A DNA stretch of 64,000 nucleotides, taken from contig DATENU010000017.1 of the NCBI GenBank assembly GCA_035274845.1, positions 1 through 64,000 of the forward strand, in the 5' to 3' direction. The notes under the pieces were generated by a model that was not told the origin of the DNA, did no database searches, and saw only the letters and a program-made list of their open reading frames with translations. The number at the start of each line of letters is the position of its first letter. Within the stretch, counting starts at the first letter, position 1. Below are positions 48,989-57,693 of this stretch, piece by piece. A program made the position numbers and the translations under genes. The stretch comes from Chthoniobacterales bacterium (GTDB taxonomy: Bacteria > Verrucomicrobiota > Verrucomicrobiia > Chthoniobacterales > UBA10450).

Positions 48989-49759
48989 ATGCGAACCTTC
49001 GGCGGCTTCAAGCGAAACGGCCAGATCGTCTATGGCGAAGTCCGTGGCGAGGAGGTGCATTTGCTGACGAAACCTTTCTGGCTCTCCCTCGATTTCACGG
49101 GCGAAGTCGCCCCGCTCGGCGACTTGCAAATCGACGTGCCGGTCGCTCCGGGCAAGCTTATCGCCGTCGGCCTCAATTACGCCGATCACATCGCCGAGAT
49201 GAAACGGACGCCGCTGGGGACGCCGCTGATCTGGTTCAAGGCGCCCACGTCGCTCCTTCCGCACGAAGGCACGATCGAGATCGCGTTTCCCGAGCACAAG
49301 ACCGATTTCGAGGTGGAATTGGCCATCGTCATCGGCAAGCGAACGAAAAACGTCAGCCAGGCTCAGGCGCTCGACCACGTCTTTGGCTTCACGATCGGCG
49401 AAGATATCAGCGACCGCGTTCTGCAAAGTTCCGAGAAACAATTCGCCCGGGCCAAGTCTTTCGACACCTATTCGCCAGTCGGTCCATTCGTTTATGCCGG
49501 CGTCGACGTGGCCGACCTCGAAATCACTCTTCGTCAAAACGGGGAGGTCAAACAACAGGCCCGAACCAGCCAGATGATTTATCCCGTGGCGGAAATTGTC
49601 TCGTTCGCCAGCCAGTCGCTCACCCTCTTGCCGGGCGATTTAATCATGACCGGAACCCCTTCCGGCGTCGGCCCGATCAAGGAGGGCGATGAGCTGGAGG
49701 CGCGGATCGGGGATTGGCCGCCGCTGCGTAATTCCGTCCGAAACAGCGGGGCGCCATGA
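48989..49759 (+). CDS. Fumarylacetoacetate hydrolase family protein
   Basis: The start at ATG 48989 (MRTFGGFKRNGQIVYGEV) gives 256 residues. The FAH fold shows KLIAVGLNYADHIAEM, the metal ligands in TDFEVELAIVIGKR, and SQMIYPVAEIVSFASQ, then PGDLIMTGTPSGVGPI. These enzymes cleave C-C bonds or isomerise in aromatic catabolism (for example 5-oxopent-3-ene-tricarboxylate decarboxylase) or act as acylpyruvases. The substrate is not resolved. Confidence 0.9.
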   Translation: MRTFGGFKRNGQIVYGEVRGEEVHLLTKPFWLSLDFTGEVAPLGDLQIDVPVAPGKLIAVGLNYADHIAEMKRTPLGTPLIWFKAPTSLLPHEGTIEIAFPEHKTDFEVELAIVIGKRTKNVSQAQALDHVFGFTIGEDISDRVLQSSEKQFARAKSFDTYSPVGPFVYAGVDVADLEITLRQNGEVKQQARTSQMIYPVAEIVSFASQSLTLLPGDLIMTGTPSGVGPIKEGDELEARIGDWPPLRNSVRNSGAP

Positions 49760-49953
49760 AAAATAATGCTTCCCTCGCGCAATTTCCTAACCCTAAGCTA
49801 CATCCCACGGAGGATGACAATGCGAAGTAGTATTAGTGGGTCCTCCGAAACGTCGAAACGAAAACGCGAAAGTTTTGCTCGACTCGCACTTATCTCATTG
49901 AGGATAACAGACTCATCGATATTCGATCCCGGGAAAGCTTTCCAATCAATCCT

Positions 49954-50979
49954 ATGAAAACACTGCTAATCGCCAGCCTCTGCTCCGTCCTGTTCGCGCT
50001 GACTTCGTTCGGCCAAACACCGCCACCGGCCCCGCCGAACGCGCCCGCCAATAAGCCACCCGGCGCGCCTCCGGTTACGGGGATAAGCCCGGCCGCAGTG
50101 AATCCCGCGGTTCCACCGGCGCCGGGCGCGTCCGTTGCGGGCACGAACCCAGTGGCCCCGGCCTCCACGGCCCCGGGAATATCGCCGATCGCCGGGACGA
50201 CTCCTTCGACCGCTGCCATGTCGCCAGCGACCACAACGACTACGACGGCGGCGACGGCCACGCCGACTCCGACCCCCGCATCAACCGAATCGGGTGGCGT
50301 TTTCGATAAGAATTTCTTCGTCGACAACTTCAAAAAAGGCGGCCCGATCATGTGGCCCATCCTGGTTGTTTCCCTCACCGCTCTGGCAGTGGTGCTCGAA
50401 CGCATTTTCTGGTGGCTCGGCCGCTGGATGCGCCGCGATCCGAAACGAATCGAGAAGGTTTTCACGGCCATCGAAGTCGGGGATGTGACGGAAGCGTCCC
50501 GGCTCTCCCGCGATTCGCGTGACCCAGTTTTGCGCATGATGTGGAACGGATTGAACCACCAGCACGCTTCGCTTCAGGGCGCGCTCCAGGTCGCGGCCGG
50601 CATCGAGATCAAACGCGCCGGGCGTTTCCTGGTCGTTATGGATACCCTCGTTACGCTCGCCCCGCTGCTCGGTCTGTTGGGCACGATCACGGGCTTGATG
50701 AAATCGTTCAGCTTCCTCGGCAACGAAGAGCTGGCGGTGCAGGCGGTCACTGGCGGTATCGCCGAAGCCCTCATCGCGACAGCGTGCGGTCTTGGCATCG
50801 CCATTTTTGCCCTGGTTCCGTTTAACTTTTTCACGTCTCGCGTGTCTAACTTAGAGTTCGAATTGCAGACCGCTGCGACGAACCTGGAAGTTATGTTGGA
50901 AGCACAAAGCAAGACCGGACATAGCGCGGTGGAGGTGCCGGGAACGACCCCGTCTTCCGCCACTCGTTCGTCAATCTAG
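49954..50979 (+). CDS. exbB: ExbB/TolQ proton channel protein with extended N-terminus
   Basis: The 341-residue protein begins with a signal-like segment (MKTLLIASLCSVLFALTSFG) and a Pro/Ala/Thr low-complexity region of about 90 residues. Three membrane segments of the MotA/TolQ/ExbB type follow, with TLVTLAPLLGLLGTITGLMK and IAEALIATACGLGIAIFALV. It forms the stator that uses the proton gradient to power TonB. It starts a four-gene cassette, exbB-exbD-tonB-exbD. Confidence 0.92.
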   Translation: MKTLLIASLCSVLFALTSFGQTPPPAPPNAPANKPPGAPPVTGISPAAVNPAVPPAPGASVAGTNPVAPASTAPGISPIAGTTPSTAAMSPATTTTTTAATATPTPTPASTESGGVFDKNFFVDNFKKGGPIMWPILVVSLTALAVVLERIFWWLGRWMRRDPKRIEKVFTAIEVGDVTEASRLSRDSRDPVLRMMWNGLNHQHASLQGALQVAAGIEIKRAGRFLVVMDTLVTLAPLLGLLGTITGLMKSFSFLGNEELAVQAVTGGIAEALIATACGLGIAIFALVPFNFFTSRVSNLEFELQTAATNLEVMLEAQSKTGHSAVEVPGTTPSSATRSSI

Positions 50980-50988
50980 AGGTTTCGC

Positions 50989-51426
50989 ATGGAAGTCGCC
51001 TCGCCCATCCCAAAAAAGCACGCGCGGATCGAGATCATTCCGTTGATCGACATCATGTTCTTCCTCCTCGCGAGCTTCATGATGGTGAGCCTGAGCCAGA
51101 CGACCATGAAGGGCATGAAAGTGAACCTGCCGGTCGGTGCTTCGGGTAAGACGCAGTCGAAAAAAGATTACGTCAGCCTCTCCGTCGACAAGGATGGTTT
51201 TTATTACTTCGACAAGACCAGAATCGCTCTCGAGGAGATTCTGCCGAAGTTGCAGCAGGTTTATCGCACAAACCCGGACGCGAAAATATTCATTCGAGGC
51301 GATCGGGATGCCGTTCACGGCAACGTGACCCGAATGCTGGATCAAATCCGTTCCTCCGGTTTCATGAAATTATCATTCGAAATCAAAAGCCAGGCGACAG
51401 CCGGAGTGCCTGGCGCGCCAAAATAA
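50989..51426 (+). CDS. exbD: ExbD/TolR biopolymer transport protein, copy 1
   Basis: The 145-residue protein has one membrane segment (IIPLIDIMFFLLASFMMV) with the conserved Asp (LID) that carries protons, then a periplasmic domain. The first 40 codons are nearly identical to those of the second exbD at 52086. It lies 9 bases after exbB. Confidence 0.92.
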   Translation: MEVASPIPKKHARIEIIPLIDIMFFLLASFMMVSLSQTTMKGMKVNLPVGASGKTQSKKDYVSLSVDKDGFYYFDKTRIALEEILPKLQQVYRTNPDAKIFIRGDRDAVHGNVTRMLDQIRSSGFMKLSFEIKSQATAGVPGAPK

Positions 51427-51431
51427 ACAAT

Positions 51432-52073
51432 ATGGCTGGACCACTTCTTTATCGTCCTCCGCCGAAATGGCAGACCTGGACGGCATTTGGCGGGGCCCTG
51501 GCGATTCACTTCGCGGCCGTCGCCATCGCGGCCATTAAGCCCACGGAGAAGATCGTGGACCTCTCTGATATTCCGGAAGCCACGGTCGAGATGTCGCTCG
51601 AGACGCAACCTGAGCCCCCGCAACCGACCCCGCCTCCGGAGGAGGAACCGCCGCCTCCACCCCCACCGGAAGCGATCCCGGAAGAAAAGCCGGAGTTCGT
51701 CGAAGAAAAGGCCACGCCGCCTCCGAAACGCACCCCGAGTAACCAGCCGGTCCAGCCAATTGCGAAACCGAAGCCGGCTGGAGTAGCCGGACCGATGTCG
51801 ATGTCCTCGGCCAAGGCTGTCGCGGTCAGTGCGCCACGGCCCGAATACCCTTATGAAGCGCGCCGGTCCAAGATCACGGGCAGCGGCGTTTGCGTGATGA
51901 CGGTCGATACCGGGAGCGGCGCAGTCACAAGTGCCGACATGGCCCAAAGTACCGGGAGCCCAATTCTGGACAATGCCGCCACCGCCGCGTTTCGGCGCTG
52001 GCGATTCAAACCGGGGACCGTTTCTCGGGTCCGAACACCGATCACCTTTACCATGAGCGGGGCGCAGTATTAG
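51432..52073 (+). CDS. tonB: TonB family energy transducer
   Basis: The 213-residue protein has an N-terminal anchor (about residues 15-33), a Pro/Glu-rich spacer (EPPPPPPPEAIPEEKPEF), and a C-terminal TonB domain (about 125-213) with APRPEYPYEARRSKITGSGV and FRRWRFKPG. It links the ExbB-ExbD motor to outer-membrane receptors. No receptor gene is next to it. Confidence 0.92.
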   Translation: MAGPLLYRPPPKWQTWTAFGGALAIHFAAVAIAAIKPTEKIVDLSDIPEATVEMSLETQPEPPQPTPPPEEEPPPPPPPEAIPEEKPEFVEEKATPPPKRTPSNQPVQPIAKPKPAGVAGPMSMSSAKAVAVSAPRPEYPYEARRSKITGSGVCVMTVDTGSGAVTSADMAQSTGSPILDNAATAAFRRWRFKPGTVSRVRTPITFTMSGAQY

Positions 52074-52085
52074 AGGGACACGAAC

Positions 52086-52577
52086 ATGAGAATGCGATCG
52101 CCCATTCCAAAGAAGCACGCCCGGATCGAGATCATTCCGTTGATCGACATCATGTTCTTTCTCCTCGCCAGCTTCATGATGGTGAGCCTGAGTCAGACTC
52201 ACATGAAGGGGATTGCGGTGAATCTCCCCAGTAACGTGCCGCAGAAGCCCCAGGATCCAAACATTAAGGATTATGTTGCCATCCGGATCACAGAGGGCGG
52301 CCTCGTCTATTTCGACAATGTCAATGTCATGACCGACGAAGTGCAGGGTAAACTCCTGCAGCTTCACGAGGCAAACAAGGACGTGAAGGTTTCGTTGAGC
52401 GCTGAAACCCTCGCCACTCACGGCGACGTAATCTCTGTCCTGGATAAGATTCGTCAGGCTGAGATCACCAAGATCGGCTACCAGATCAAACCAGCGGGGG
52501 TGACCGGGAGCACCGGGAACGTCCCACCGCCTGCGCCTGGAGCTCCGCCTCCGCCCCCACCTCCGCCAAAGCCCTGA
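52086..52577 (+). CDS. exbD: ExbD/TolR biopolymer transport protein, copy 2
   Basis: The 163-residue protein repeats the start of copy 1 (SPIPKKHARIEIIPLIDIMF), including the membrane Asp. The periplasmic part is different and ends in a Pro/Ala tail (PPPAPGAPPPPPPPPKP). Two ExbD types flanking TonB suggest a mixed ExbD pair in one motor or two motors sharing ExbB. Confidence 0.92.
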   Translation: MRMRSPIPKKHARIEIIPLIDIMFFLLASFMMVSLSQTHMKGIAVNLPSNVPQKPQDPNIKDYVAIRITEGGLVYFDNVNVMTDEVQGKLLQLHEANKDVKVSLSAETLATHGDVISVLDKIRQAEITKIGYQIKPAGVTGSTGNVPPPAPGAPPPPPPPPKP

Positions 52578-52590
52578 TTTTCGTTTGCGG

Positions 52591-53178
52591 TCAGGCCAGC
52601 AAGGATGCCCGAAGCGCGCAAATCGCCTTCCCGCGATGGCTGATTTCGTTTTTGTGTGCGGCTGGGAGCTCCGCGAAGGTTTGCGTTAATCCCGCCGGCT
52701 GGAAAACCGGATCGTAACCAAAGCCGGCGTCGCCGCGCGGCGGGGCGACGATCGTTCCTTCCACAACACCCTCGAAGGTCCCGAGGATGTTGCCGTCCCG
52801 GGCGAGAGCGAGCACGCAGCGAAAACGGGCGGAATGAGGGTCGTGCTTCGGTTGCTTAGCGAGTTCCGCCAGCAACTTCTCCACGTTCTCGTAATCGGTC
52901 GCGTTTTCTCCGGCGTAACGCGCCGAATAAGTCCCGGGCGCGCCCTTCAAAGCATCGACTTCGAGCCCGGAATCATCCCCCACCACCAGTTCGGGAAATT
53001 GCCTCGAAGTCTCCACCGCTTTCAAAATCGCGTTCTGGGCAAAGGTGGACCCGGTCTCCTCCACCACCGGGATCTCCGATTCACCGGACAAATCGCGGAC
53101 GGCAAACTCTCCCCCCAGCACCTGGGAAAATTCGCGGGTCTTGCCGGGGTTGCGGCTGGCGAGGAGAAGCTGGCGCAC
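52591..53178 (-). CDS. rdgB: Non-canonical purine NTP pyrophosphatase (RdgB/HAM1)
   Basis: The 195-residue protein has the family start LLLASRNPGKTREFSQVLG, the core VVGDDSGLEVDALKGAPGTY and the end ISHRGKAICALR. It removes ITP, dITP and XTP from the nucleotide pool. It is convergent with exbD and divergent from leuS. Confidence 0.95.
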   Translation of the reverse strand: MRQLLLASRNPGKTREFSQVLGGEFAVRDLSGESEIPVVEETGSTFAQNAILKAVETSRQFPELVVGDDSGLEVDALKGAPGTYSARYAGENATDYENVEKLLAELAKQPKHDPHSARFRCVLALARDGNILGTFEGVVEGTIVAPPRGDAGFGYDPVFQPAGLTQTFAELPAAHKNEISHRGKAICALRASLLA

Positions 53179-53188
53179 CGAAGGATTA

Positions 53189-53255
53189 ACCGCGAATGAA
53201 CGCGAATAGACACGAATATTTTTCCATTCGTGTTAATTCGTGTTCATTCGTGGTT
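53189..53255. repeat. Imperfect inverted repeat of ATTCGTG units between rdgB and leuS
   Basis: Arms 53191-53217 and 53227-53253 are built from repeated CGAAT/ATTCG words, with a few mismatches and a T-rich loop. The element fills the divergent rdgB-leuS promoter region. A similar wording occurs as a dispersed repeat in many bacterial genomes, as far as memory goes. Confidence 0.7.
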
Positions 53256-53263
53256 TCCATCTG

Positions 53264-55861
53264 ATGAACAACGAGCGCCGCAAACCCTATCCCTTCGACA
53301 AGCTCGAGCTGAAGTGGCAGGCCGTCTGGGACGCCGCGCGCACCTTTCACGCGCCCAACCCCGACGAACCCGGCTTCGACCCGGCCAAACCGAAGTTTTA
53401 CGTGCTCGACATGTTCCCCTACCCGAGCGGCGCGGGACTGCACGTCGGGCATCCCGAGGGGTACACGGCGACCGATATTATCGCGCGCTACAAGCGCCTG
53501 AATGGATTCAACGTCCTCCACCCGATGGGCTGGGACGCGTTTGGATTGCCCGCCGAACAGTACGCCATCAAAACCGGGCAGCACCCGGAGATCACTACCC
53601 GCGAAAACGTCGCGAAGTTCAAAATGCAGTTGAAACGGATCGGGTTTTCCTACGATTGGGAACGCGAGATCAACACGACCGATCCCGCCTACTACAAATG
53701 GACCCAGTGGATCTTCCTCCAGATCTACAATTCCTGGTTCAATCCGAAGACGAAGAAGGCCGAGCCGATCTCCACCTATCGCGGCGAGGATCCTGATTCC
53801 GTCCGGCTGGCTTACGTCGCCGAAGTTCCGGTGAACTGGTGCCCGGAGCTGGGCACTGTCCTCGCCAACGAGGAAGTCATCGACGGGAAAAGCGAAGTCG
53901 GAGGATTTCCGGTCGTCCGCCGTCCGATGCGGCAATGGATGCTGCGAATCACCACCTATGCCGAACGGCTGGCCGACGAGCTGGAAAACCTCGATTGGCC
54001 CCAGGGGATCAAGTTGCTCCAGAGAAATTGGATCGGTCGGAGCGAGGGCGCGGAAATCGAGTTTCCTGTGGTAGGGTCGTCGCGCTGCGACGACCGGACG
54101 CCGCAGCGCGGCGTCCCTACCATCGACGAGCGCCTTCGCGTTTTTACCACCCGCCACGACACGATTTACGGCGCGAACTATATGGTCCTCGCGCCGGAAC
54201 ATCCGCTGGTCGATCGGTTGACGACCGAAGACCGGAAAGCGGACGTCGCAAGATATCGGGAAGAGGTTGCGGCAAAGTCGGACCTCGAGCGGACCGACCT
54301 CGCGAAGGAGAAGACCGGTGTTTTCATCGGCGCGTATGCGATCAATCCGGTGAACAGCGAGAAGATCCCGATCTGGATAGGAGACTACGTCCTGATGGGC
54401 TATGGCACCGGCGCGGTCATGGGCGTACCGGGCCACGACGAGCGCGACCTGGAGTTCGCCCGCAAATTCAACATGACCGTGCTGCCCGTCGTCCAGGCGC
54501 CGGGGAAGACGCCGGAAGAATCGATCGGCTTCCTGGAGGATGGCGTTGCGGTCAATTCACCGATCATCAATGGACTGCCGACGCCAGAAGCGAAAAAGAA
54601 AATTCTGGCCTGGCTTCAGGAGCGCGGCGCGGGGCAACCGGATATTCGCTACAAATTGCGCGATTGGCTTTTTTCGCGCCAACGCTACTGGGGCGAGCCG
54701 TTCCCGATCGTTTGGCGGAATGGGCGCCATGAGGCCTTAACGGAAATCGAACTTCCGCTCAACCCGCCGGCGCTCGACGATTTCAAACCAACTGGCACCG
54801 GCGAACCCCCGCTGGCGAAAGCGAAGGATTGGATCCGGTACTCGGAACAGGCGACGAGAGAGACAAACACGATGCCGCAGTGGGCGGGCTCGTGTTGGTA
54901 TTACCTGCGTTTTTGTGACCCGCAAAATGCCGGGCGATTCGTCGGCGAAGAAGCGGAACGCTATTGGATGGGCGGCGGGCAGCCCGGCGGAGTCGATTTG
55001 TACATCGGTGGCGTCGAACACGCCGTCCTCCACCTGCTTTACGCGCGGTTCTGGCACAAGGTGCTGTTCGATCTTGGCCATCTTTCGAAACCGGAACCGT
55101 TCCAGCGGCTGGTGAACCAGGGGATGATTCTCGGCGAGGACAACCGCAAAATGTCGAAGCGTTGGGGGAATGTAATCGATCCGCTCGACGTGATCGAGAT
55201 CTACGGCGCGGACGCGTTCCGTTGTTACGAAATGTTCATGGGCCCGCTCGAACAGATGAAACCGTGGAGCATGAAGGGCGTCGAGGGTGTCTCACGGTTC
55301 CTGGCGCGGGTCTGGCGCCTGATGATGACGGAGAATCAGGCGGGCGAATGGGAAGTGTCGGCCGCGGTCCAGGCCGTGGAGCCAACCAAGGCGCAGCAGA
55401 AAATCACGCACGCGACCGTGAAGAAGGTGACCGAAGACATCGAGGCGCTGGCGTTTAATACCGCCATCTCCCAGATGATGATTTTCGTCAATGCGTTCAT
55501 CCCGCAGCGTGAGACCGACGTCGTGCCCGTTTCGGCCATGCGCACTTTCCTGGTGCTCTTGAATCCGTTTGCCCCGCACATCACCTCGGAGCTCTGGCAA
55601 CGGCTCGAGAGCCCGGGCGATATTACCTCGCAAACCTGGCCTTCTTTCGACGAAAAATTCCTGGTCGAAGACGAAATCGATATCGTCCTCCAGGTAAACG
55701 GTAAGGTGCGCGACCGGATCAGGATGCCGATCGACGTGACCAACGCAGAATTGGAAGCCGCGGCGCGAGCCAACGAGAAAGTGCAGAATGCCGTGGGCGC
55801 CCAGACGATTCGGAAGGTCGTCGTCGTCCCCAAAAAACTTGTCAACCTCGTCGCGGCCTAA
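53264..55861 (+). CDS. leuS: Leucyl-tRNA synthetase
   Basis: The start at ATG 53264 ([13 protein letters not shown]) gives 865 residues. Class I landmarks are [14 protein letters not shown] (HIGH-type) and [12 protein letters not shown] (KMSKS-type). The editing domain has FTTRHDT and [13 protein letters not shown]. In the linker at the start of the editing domain, between IEFPV and [10 protein letters not shown], an 18-codon palindromic repeat (54069-54122) is inserted in frame. The rest of the protein is intact. Confidence 0.96.
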   Translation: MNNERRKPYPFDKLELKWQAVWDAARTFHAPNPDEPGFDPAKPKFYVLDMFPYPSGAGLHVGHPEGYTATDIIARYKRLNGFNVLHPMGWDAFGLPAEQYAIKTGQHPEITTRENVAKFKMQLKRIGFSYDWEREINTTDPAYYKWTQWIFLQIYNSWFNPKTKKAEPISTYRGEDPDSVRLAYVAEVPVNWCPELGTVLANEEVIDGKSEVGGFPVVRRPMRQWMLRITTYAERLADELENLDWPQGIKLLQRNWIGRSEGAEIEFPVVGSSRCDDRTPQRGVPTIDERLRVFTTRHDTIYGANYMVLAPEHPLVDRLTTEDRKADVARYREEVAAKSDLERTDLAKEKTGVFIGAYAINPVNSEKIPIWIGDYVLMGYGTGAVMGVPGHDERDLEFARKFNMTVLPVVQAPGKTPEESIGFLEDGVAVNSPIINGLPTPEAKKKILAWLQERGAGQPDIRYKLRDWLFSRQRYWGEPFPIVWRNGRHEALTEIELPLNPPALDDFKPTGTGEPPLAKAKDWIRYSEQATRETNTMPQWAGSCWYYLRFCDPQNAGRFVGEEAERYWMGGGQPGGVDLYIGGVEHAVLHLLYARFWHKVLFDLGHLSKPEPFQRLVNQGMILGEDNRKMSKRWGNVIDPLDVIEIYGADAFRCYEMFMGPLEQMKPWSMKGVEGVSRFLARVWRLMMTENQAGEWEVSAAVQAVEPTKAQQKITHATVKKVTEDIEALAFNTAISQMMIFVNAFIPQRETDVVPVSAMRTFLVLLNPFAPHITSELWQRLESPGDITSQTWPSFDEKFLVEDEIDIVLQVNGKVRDRIRMPIDVTNAELEAAARANEKVQNAVGAQTIRKVVVVPKKLVNLVAA
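54069..54122. repeat. 54-nt cloverleaf-like palindromic repeat inserted in leuS
   Basis: An outer stem TGGTAGGG/CCCTACCA (54069-54076, 54115-54122) encloses two perfect hairpins: GTCGTCGC/GCGACGAC (54077-54095) and ACGCCGC/GCGGCGT (54099-54115). It is in frame and adds about 18 residues ([17 protein letters not shown]...). Confidence 0.88.
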
Positions 55862-55873
55862 CTAGCTTGCGGC

Positions 55874-56317
55874 ATGTTTAAAGAATTCAAGGAATTCGCG
55901 GTTAAGGGGAATGCGTTCGACCTGGCCGTCGGTGTGATTATCGGCGCCGCCTTCGGTGGGATCATCAGTTCGCTGGTCAAGGACATCATCATGCCACCGA
56001 TCAGTGTGCTGACCGGCGGGCTCGATTTCTCGAACAAATTCATTGTTCTAAAGGCGGGAAAAGACGGCGCCGAATCGTTCACCAATATCGCCGACGCAGT
56101 CAAAGCGGGCGCGGTGACGTGGAACTACGGCAACTTCGTCACCCTGGTGATCAACTTCATCATCGTGGCATTCGCGGTTTTCCTCCTGGTGCGCTCGCTC
56201 AATCGCATGAAGCGGTCGAAACCGGACGAGCCGGCGGTGGCGAAAGATTGTCCCGCCTGCACGATGTCGATCCCGATCAAGGCGACCCGTTGCCCGCACT
56301 GCACCTCCGAGCTCTAG
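55874..56317 (+). CDS. mscL: Large-conductance mechanosensitive channel with C-terminal zinc ribbon
   Basis: The 147-residue protein has the MscL start [20 protein letters not shown], the pore segment [19 protein letters not shown], and a second membrane segment ([20 protein letters not shown]). The cytoplasmic tail carries two CxxC pairs, CPAC and CPHC, which form a likely zinc ribbon instead of the usual bundle. It opens under osmotic downshock. It lies 12 bases after leuS. Confidence 0.94.
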   Translation: MFKEFKEFAVKGNAFDLAVGVIIGAAFGGIISSLVKDIIMPPISVLTGGLDFSNKFIVLKAGKDGAESFTNIADAVKAGAVTWNYGNFVTLVINFIIVAFAVFLLVRSLNRMKRSKPDEPAVAKDCPACTMSIPIKATRCPHCTSEL

Positions 56318-56331
56318 GTGGCGATGCCGGT

Positions 56332-56413
56332 GGTGGATCGTGCGCTCCGTAGCGCGATGGGAGTTGGCTTGTAATCGTCGTCACTAATCGAGCGACGGAG
56401 CGCTCGATCCACC
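56332..56413. repeat. Inverted repeat between mscL and the PdeM-like gene
   Basis: Arms 56332-56358 and 56387-56413 pair over 27 bases with three mismatches; both contain GGTGGATCG and GCGCTCCGT. The spacer is 28 bases. It may serve as a bidirectional terminator for the two convergent genes, though no T-run follows. Confidence 0.8.
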
Positions 56414-57063
56414 TACGCGGCTTCTTTTGCCGGCAAGGCAAAGACGCGCTCCGCCGTGCACAACCAAATTCGGCCCGGCTCGTCGCTGGTCCAACGAGTG
56501 CCGCTGGCCCAGGGAGAAAACGCCGGCATGATCCAGCAACGCGCTTGCTGGACAAACGCCGGGCACTTCAGCCGCAGCCCGGCGCCATCGGTGATCACTT
56601 CGGCCGGATGGTGATGCCCGATAATCTGGATGCGGCCTTCTGAATTCGCGGCGCAATGCCCGTGATGAAAATGGAATTCGCCGGTTTGCCACGATTCCAC
56701 CATTGCAATCTTTCCGCGCAGCCGCCGGTCGTGATTTCCCGCCACCACGATTGTCTCGCAACGTAAACGGAGGGATTCGAGAAGGCGCGCGGCCTCGGTG
56801 GCGGCGGACTGATCGTGCACCAAATCTCCGAGGATAATCAGGCTCTTCGGCTCGTATTCTTCGATCAGTTGAAAAAGACGCTCCGAAACCGATGCCATCC
56901 CCCACATCGGAACAAGCCGCCCCGCCGCGCGCTGGCTGATTTCATACCCAAAATGCAGGTCGGCCACGGCCAGCCAGCCTTCCCGTTGGTGACAAAGCGC
57001 GAGCCGGCCATCGAGCAAAATATCGTCGGCGACGAGCGCCTGGTTCGGGCGTAAGGAAATCAT
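56413..57063 (-). CDS. pdeM: PdeM-like metallophosphoesterase (ligase-associated DNA repair type)
   Basis: The 216-residue protein has metallophosphoesterase motifs in order: ADLHFGYE, ILGDLVHD, VVAGNHDRR and the GHHH site in IIGHHHPAEV. The start, with DDILLDGRLALCHQREGWL, matches ligase-associated phosphoesterases that are normally clustered with a DNA ligase, Lhr helicase and exonuclease. None of those partners lies next to it here, so the DNA repair role is inferred from the family only. Confidence 0.8.
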   Translation of the reverse strand: MISLRPNQALVADDILLDGRLALCHQREGWLAVADLHFGYEISQRAAGRLVPMWGMASVSERLFQLIEEYEPKSLIILGDLVHDQSAATEAARLLESLRLRCETIVVAGNHDRRLRGKIAMVESWQTGEFHFHHGHCAANSEGRIQIIGHHHPAEVITDGAGLRLKCPAFVQQARCWIMPAFSPWASGTRWTSDEPGRIWLCTAERVFALPAKEAA

Positions 57064-57140
57064 GCAAACGAAAATGGCCCGGCAAATTATCGCTTGCGCC
57101 GCTGGGCTTCAATCGGTATTGAGCGGCTTTCCGTCTCCCA

Positions 57141-57647
57141 ATGAAGACCCTGCATAAAGTCATCATGCTCGGCGCTTTGGCGTGCGCCGCAGCCAGTTGT
57201 GAATCGCCTTCGACCCGAACCTCGGAAAGCGCGCAGATGCGGCCGGCCACCATCACCGGCGCGCGGCGGATTGCGAACGTTCGCACGACCGCCTACACCC
57301 ACACGGAGCGCGGCGGGCGCCGCAATGCCATCGGCACGCGCCTCGCCGGCGCGAATGTCATGAGCGCCGCGGCGGACTGGTCCCGGTTCCCGCTCGGAAC
57401 TCGATTCCAGATTGTTGGAACGTCGGACCGTTACGTGATTGACGATTATGGCGGCGCCCTTATTGGGACCAACACGATCGACCTTTACAAGACCAGCCGG
57501 AGCGCCATGCGCGCCTGGGGAGTCCGGCATGTCGACATCGATATCATCGAATGGGGTTCCAGGGAACAGAGCCTCAAAGTTCTCGGGCCGCGAAAAAGAA
57601 ACCGCCTCATCCGGCGGATGATCGCGGGCCTCGAACAGCGAACCTAA
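57141..57647 (+). CDS. 3D-domain (RlpA-like barrel) lipoprotein
   Basis: The 168-residue protein has a lipobox (ALACAAASC, Cys20), so it is probably a lipoprotein. The 3D domain (about residues 48-140) has the three conserved aspartates in RYVIDDYGGAL, TIDLY and VDIDIIEWG, and a double-psi barrel fold. 3D and RlpA-like domains include lytic transglycosylases (MltA, YorM). Wall-degrading activity is likely but not shown. Confidence 0.82.
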   Translation: MKTLHKVIMLGALACAAASCESPSTRTSESAQMRPATITGARRIANVRTTAYTHTERGGRRNAIGTRLAGANVMSAAADWSRFPLGTRFQIVGTSDRYVIDDYGGALIGTNTIDLYKTSRSAMRAWGVRHVDIDIIEWGSREQSLKVLGPRKRNRLIRRMIAGLEQRT

Positions 57648-57693
57648 GTTTGTTTGCTTTGACATCGCGCGCAGGAGCGCCACAACTTGCGCG

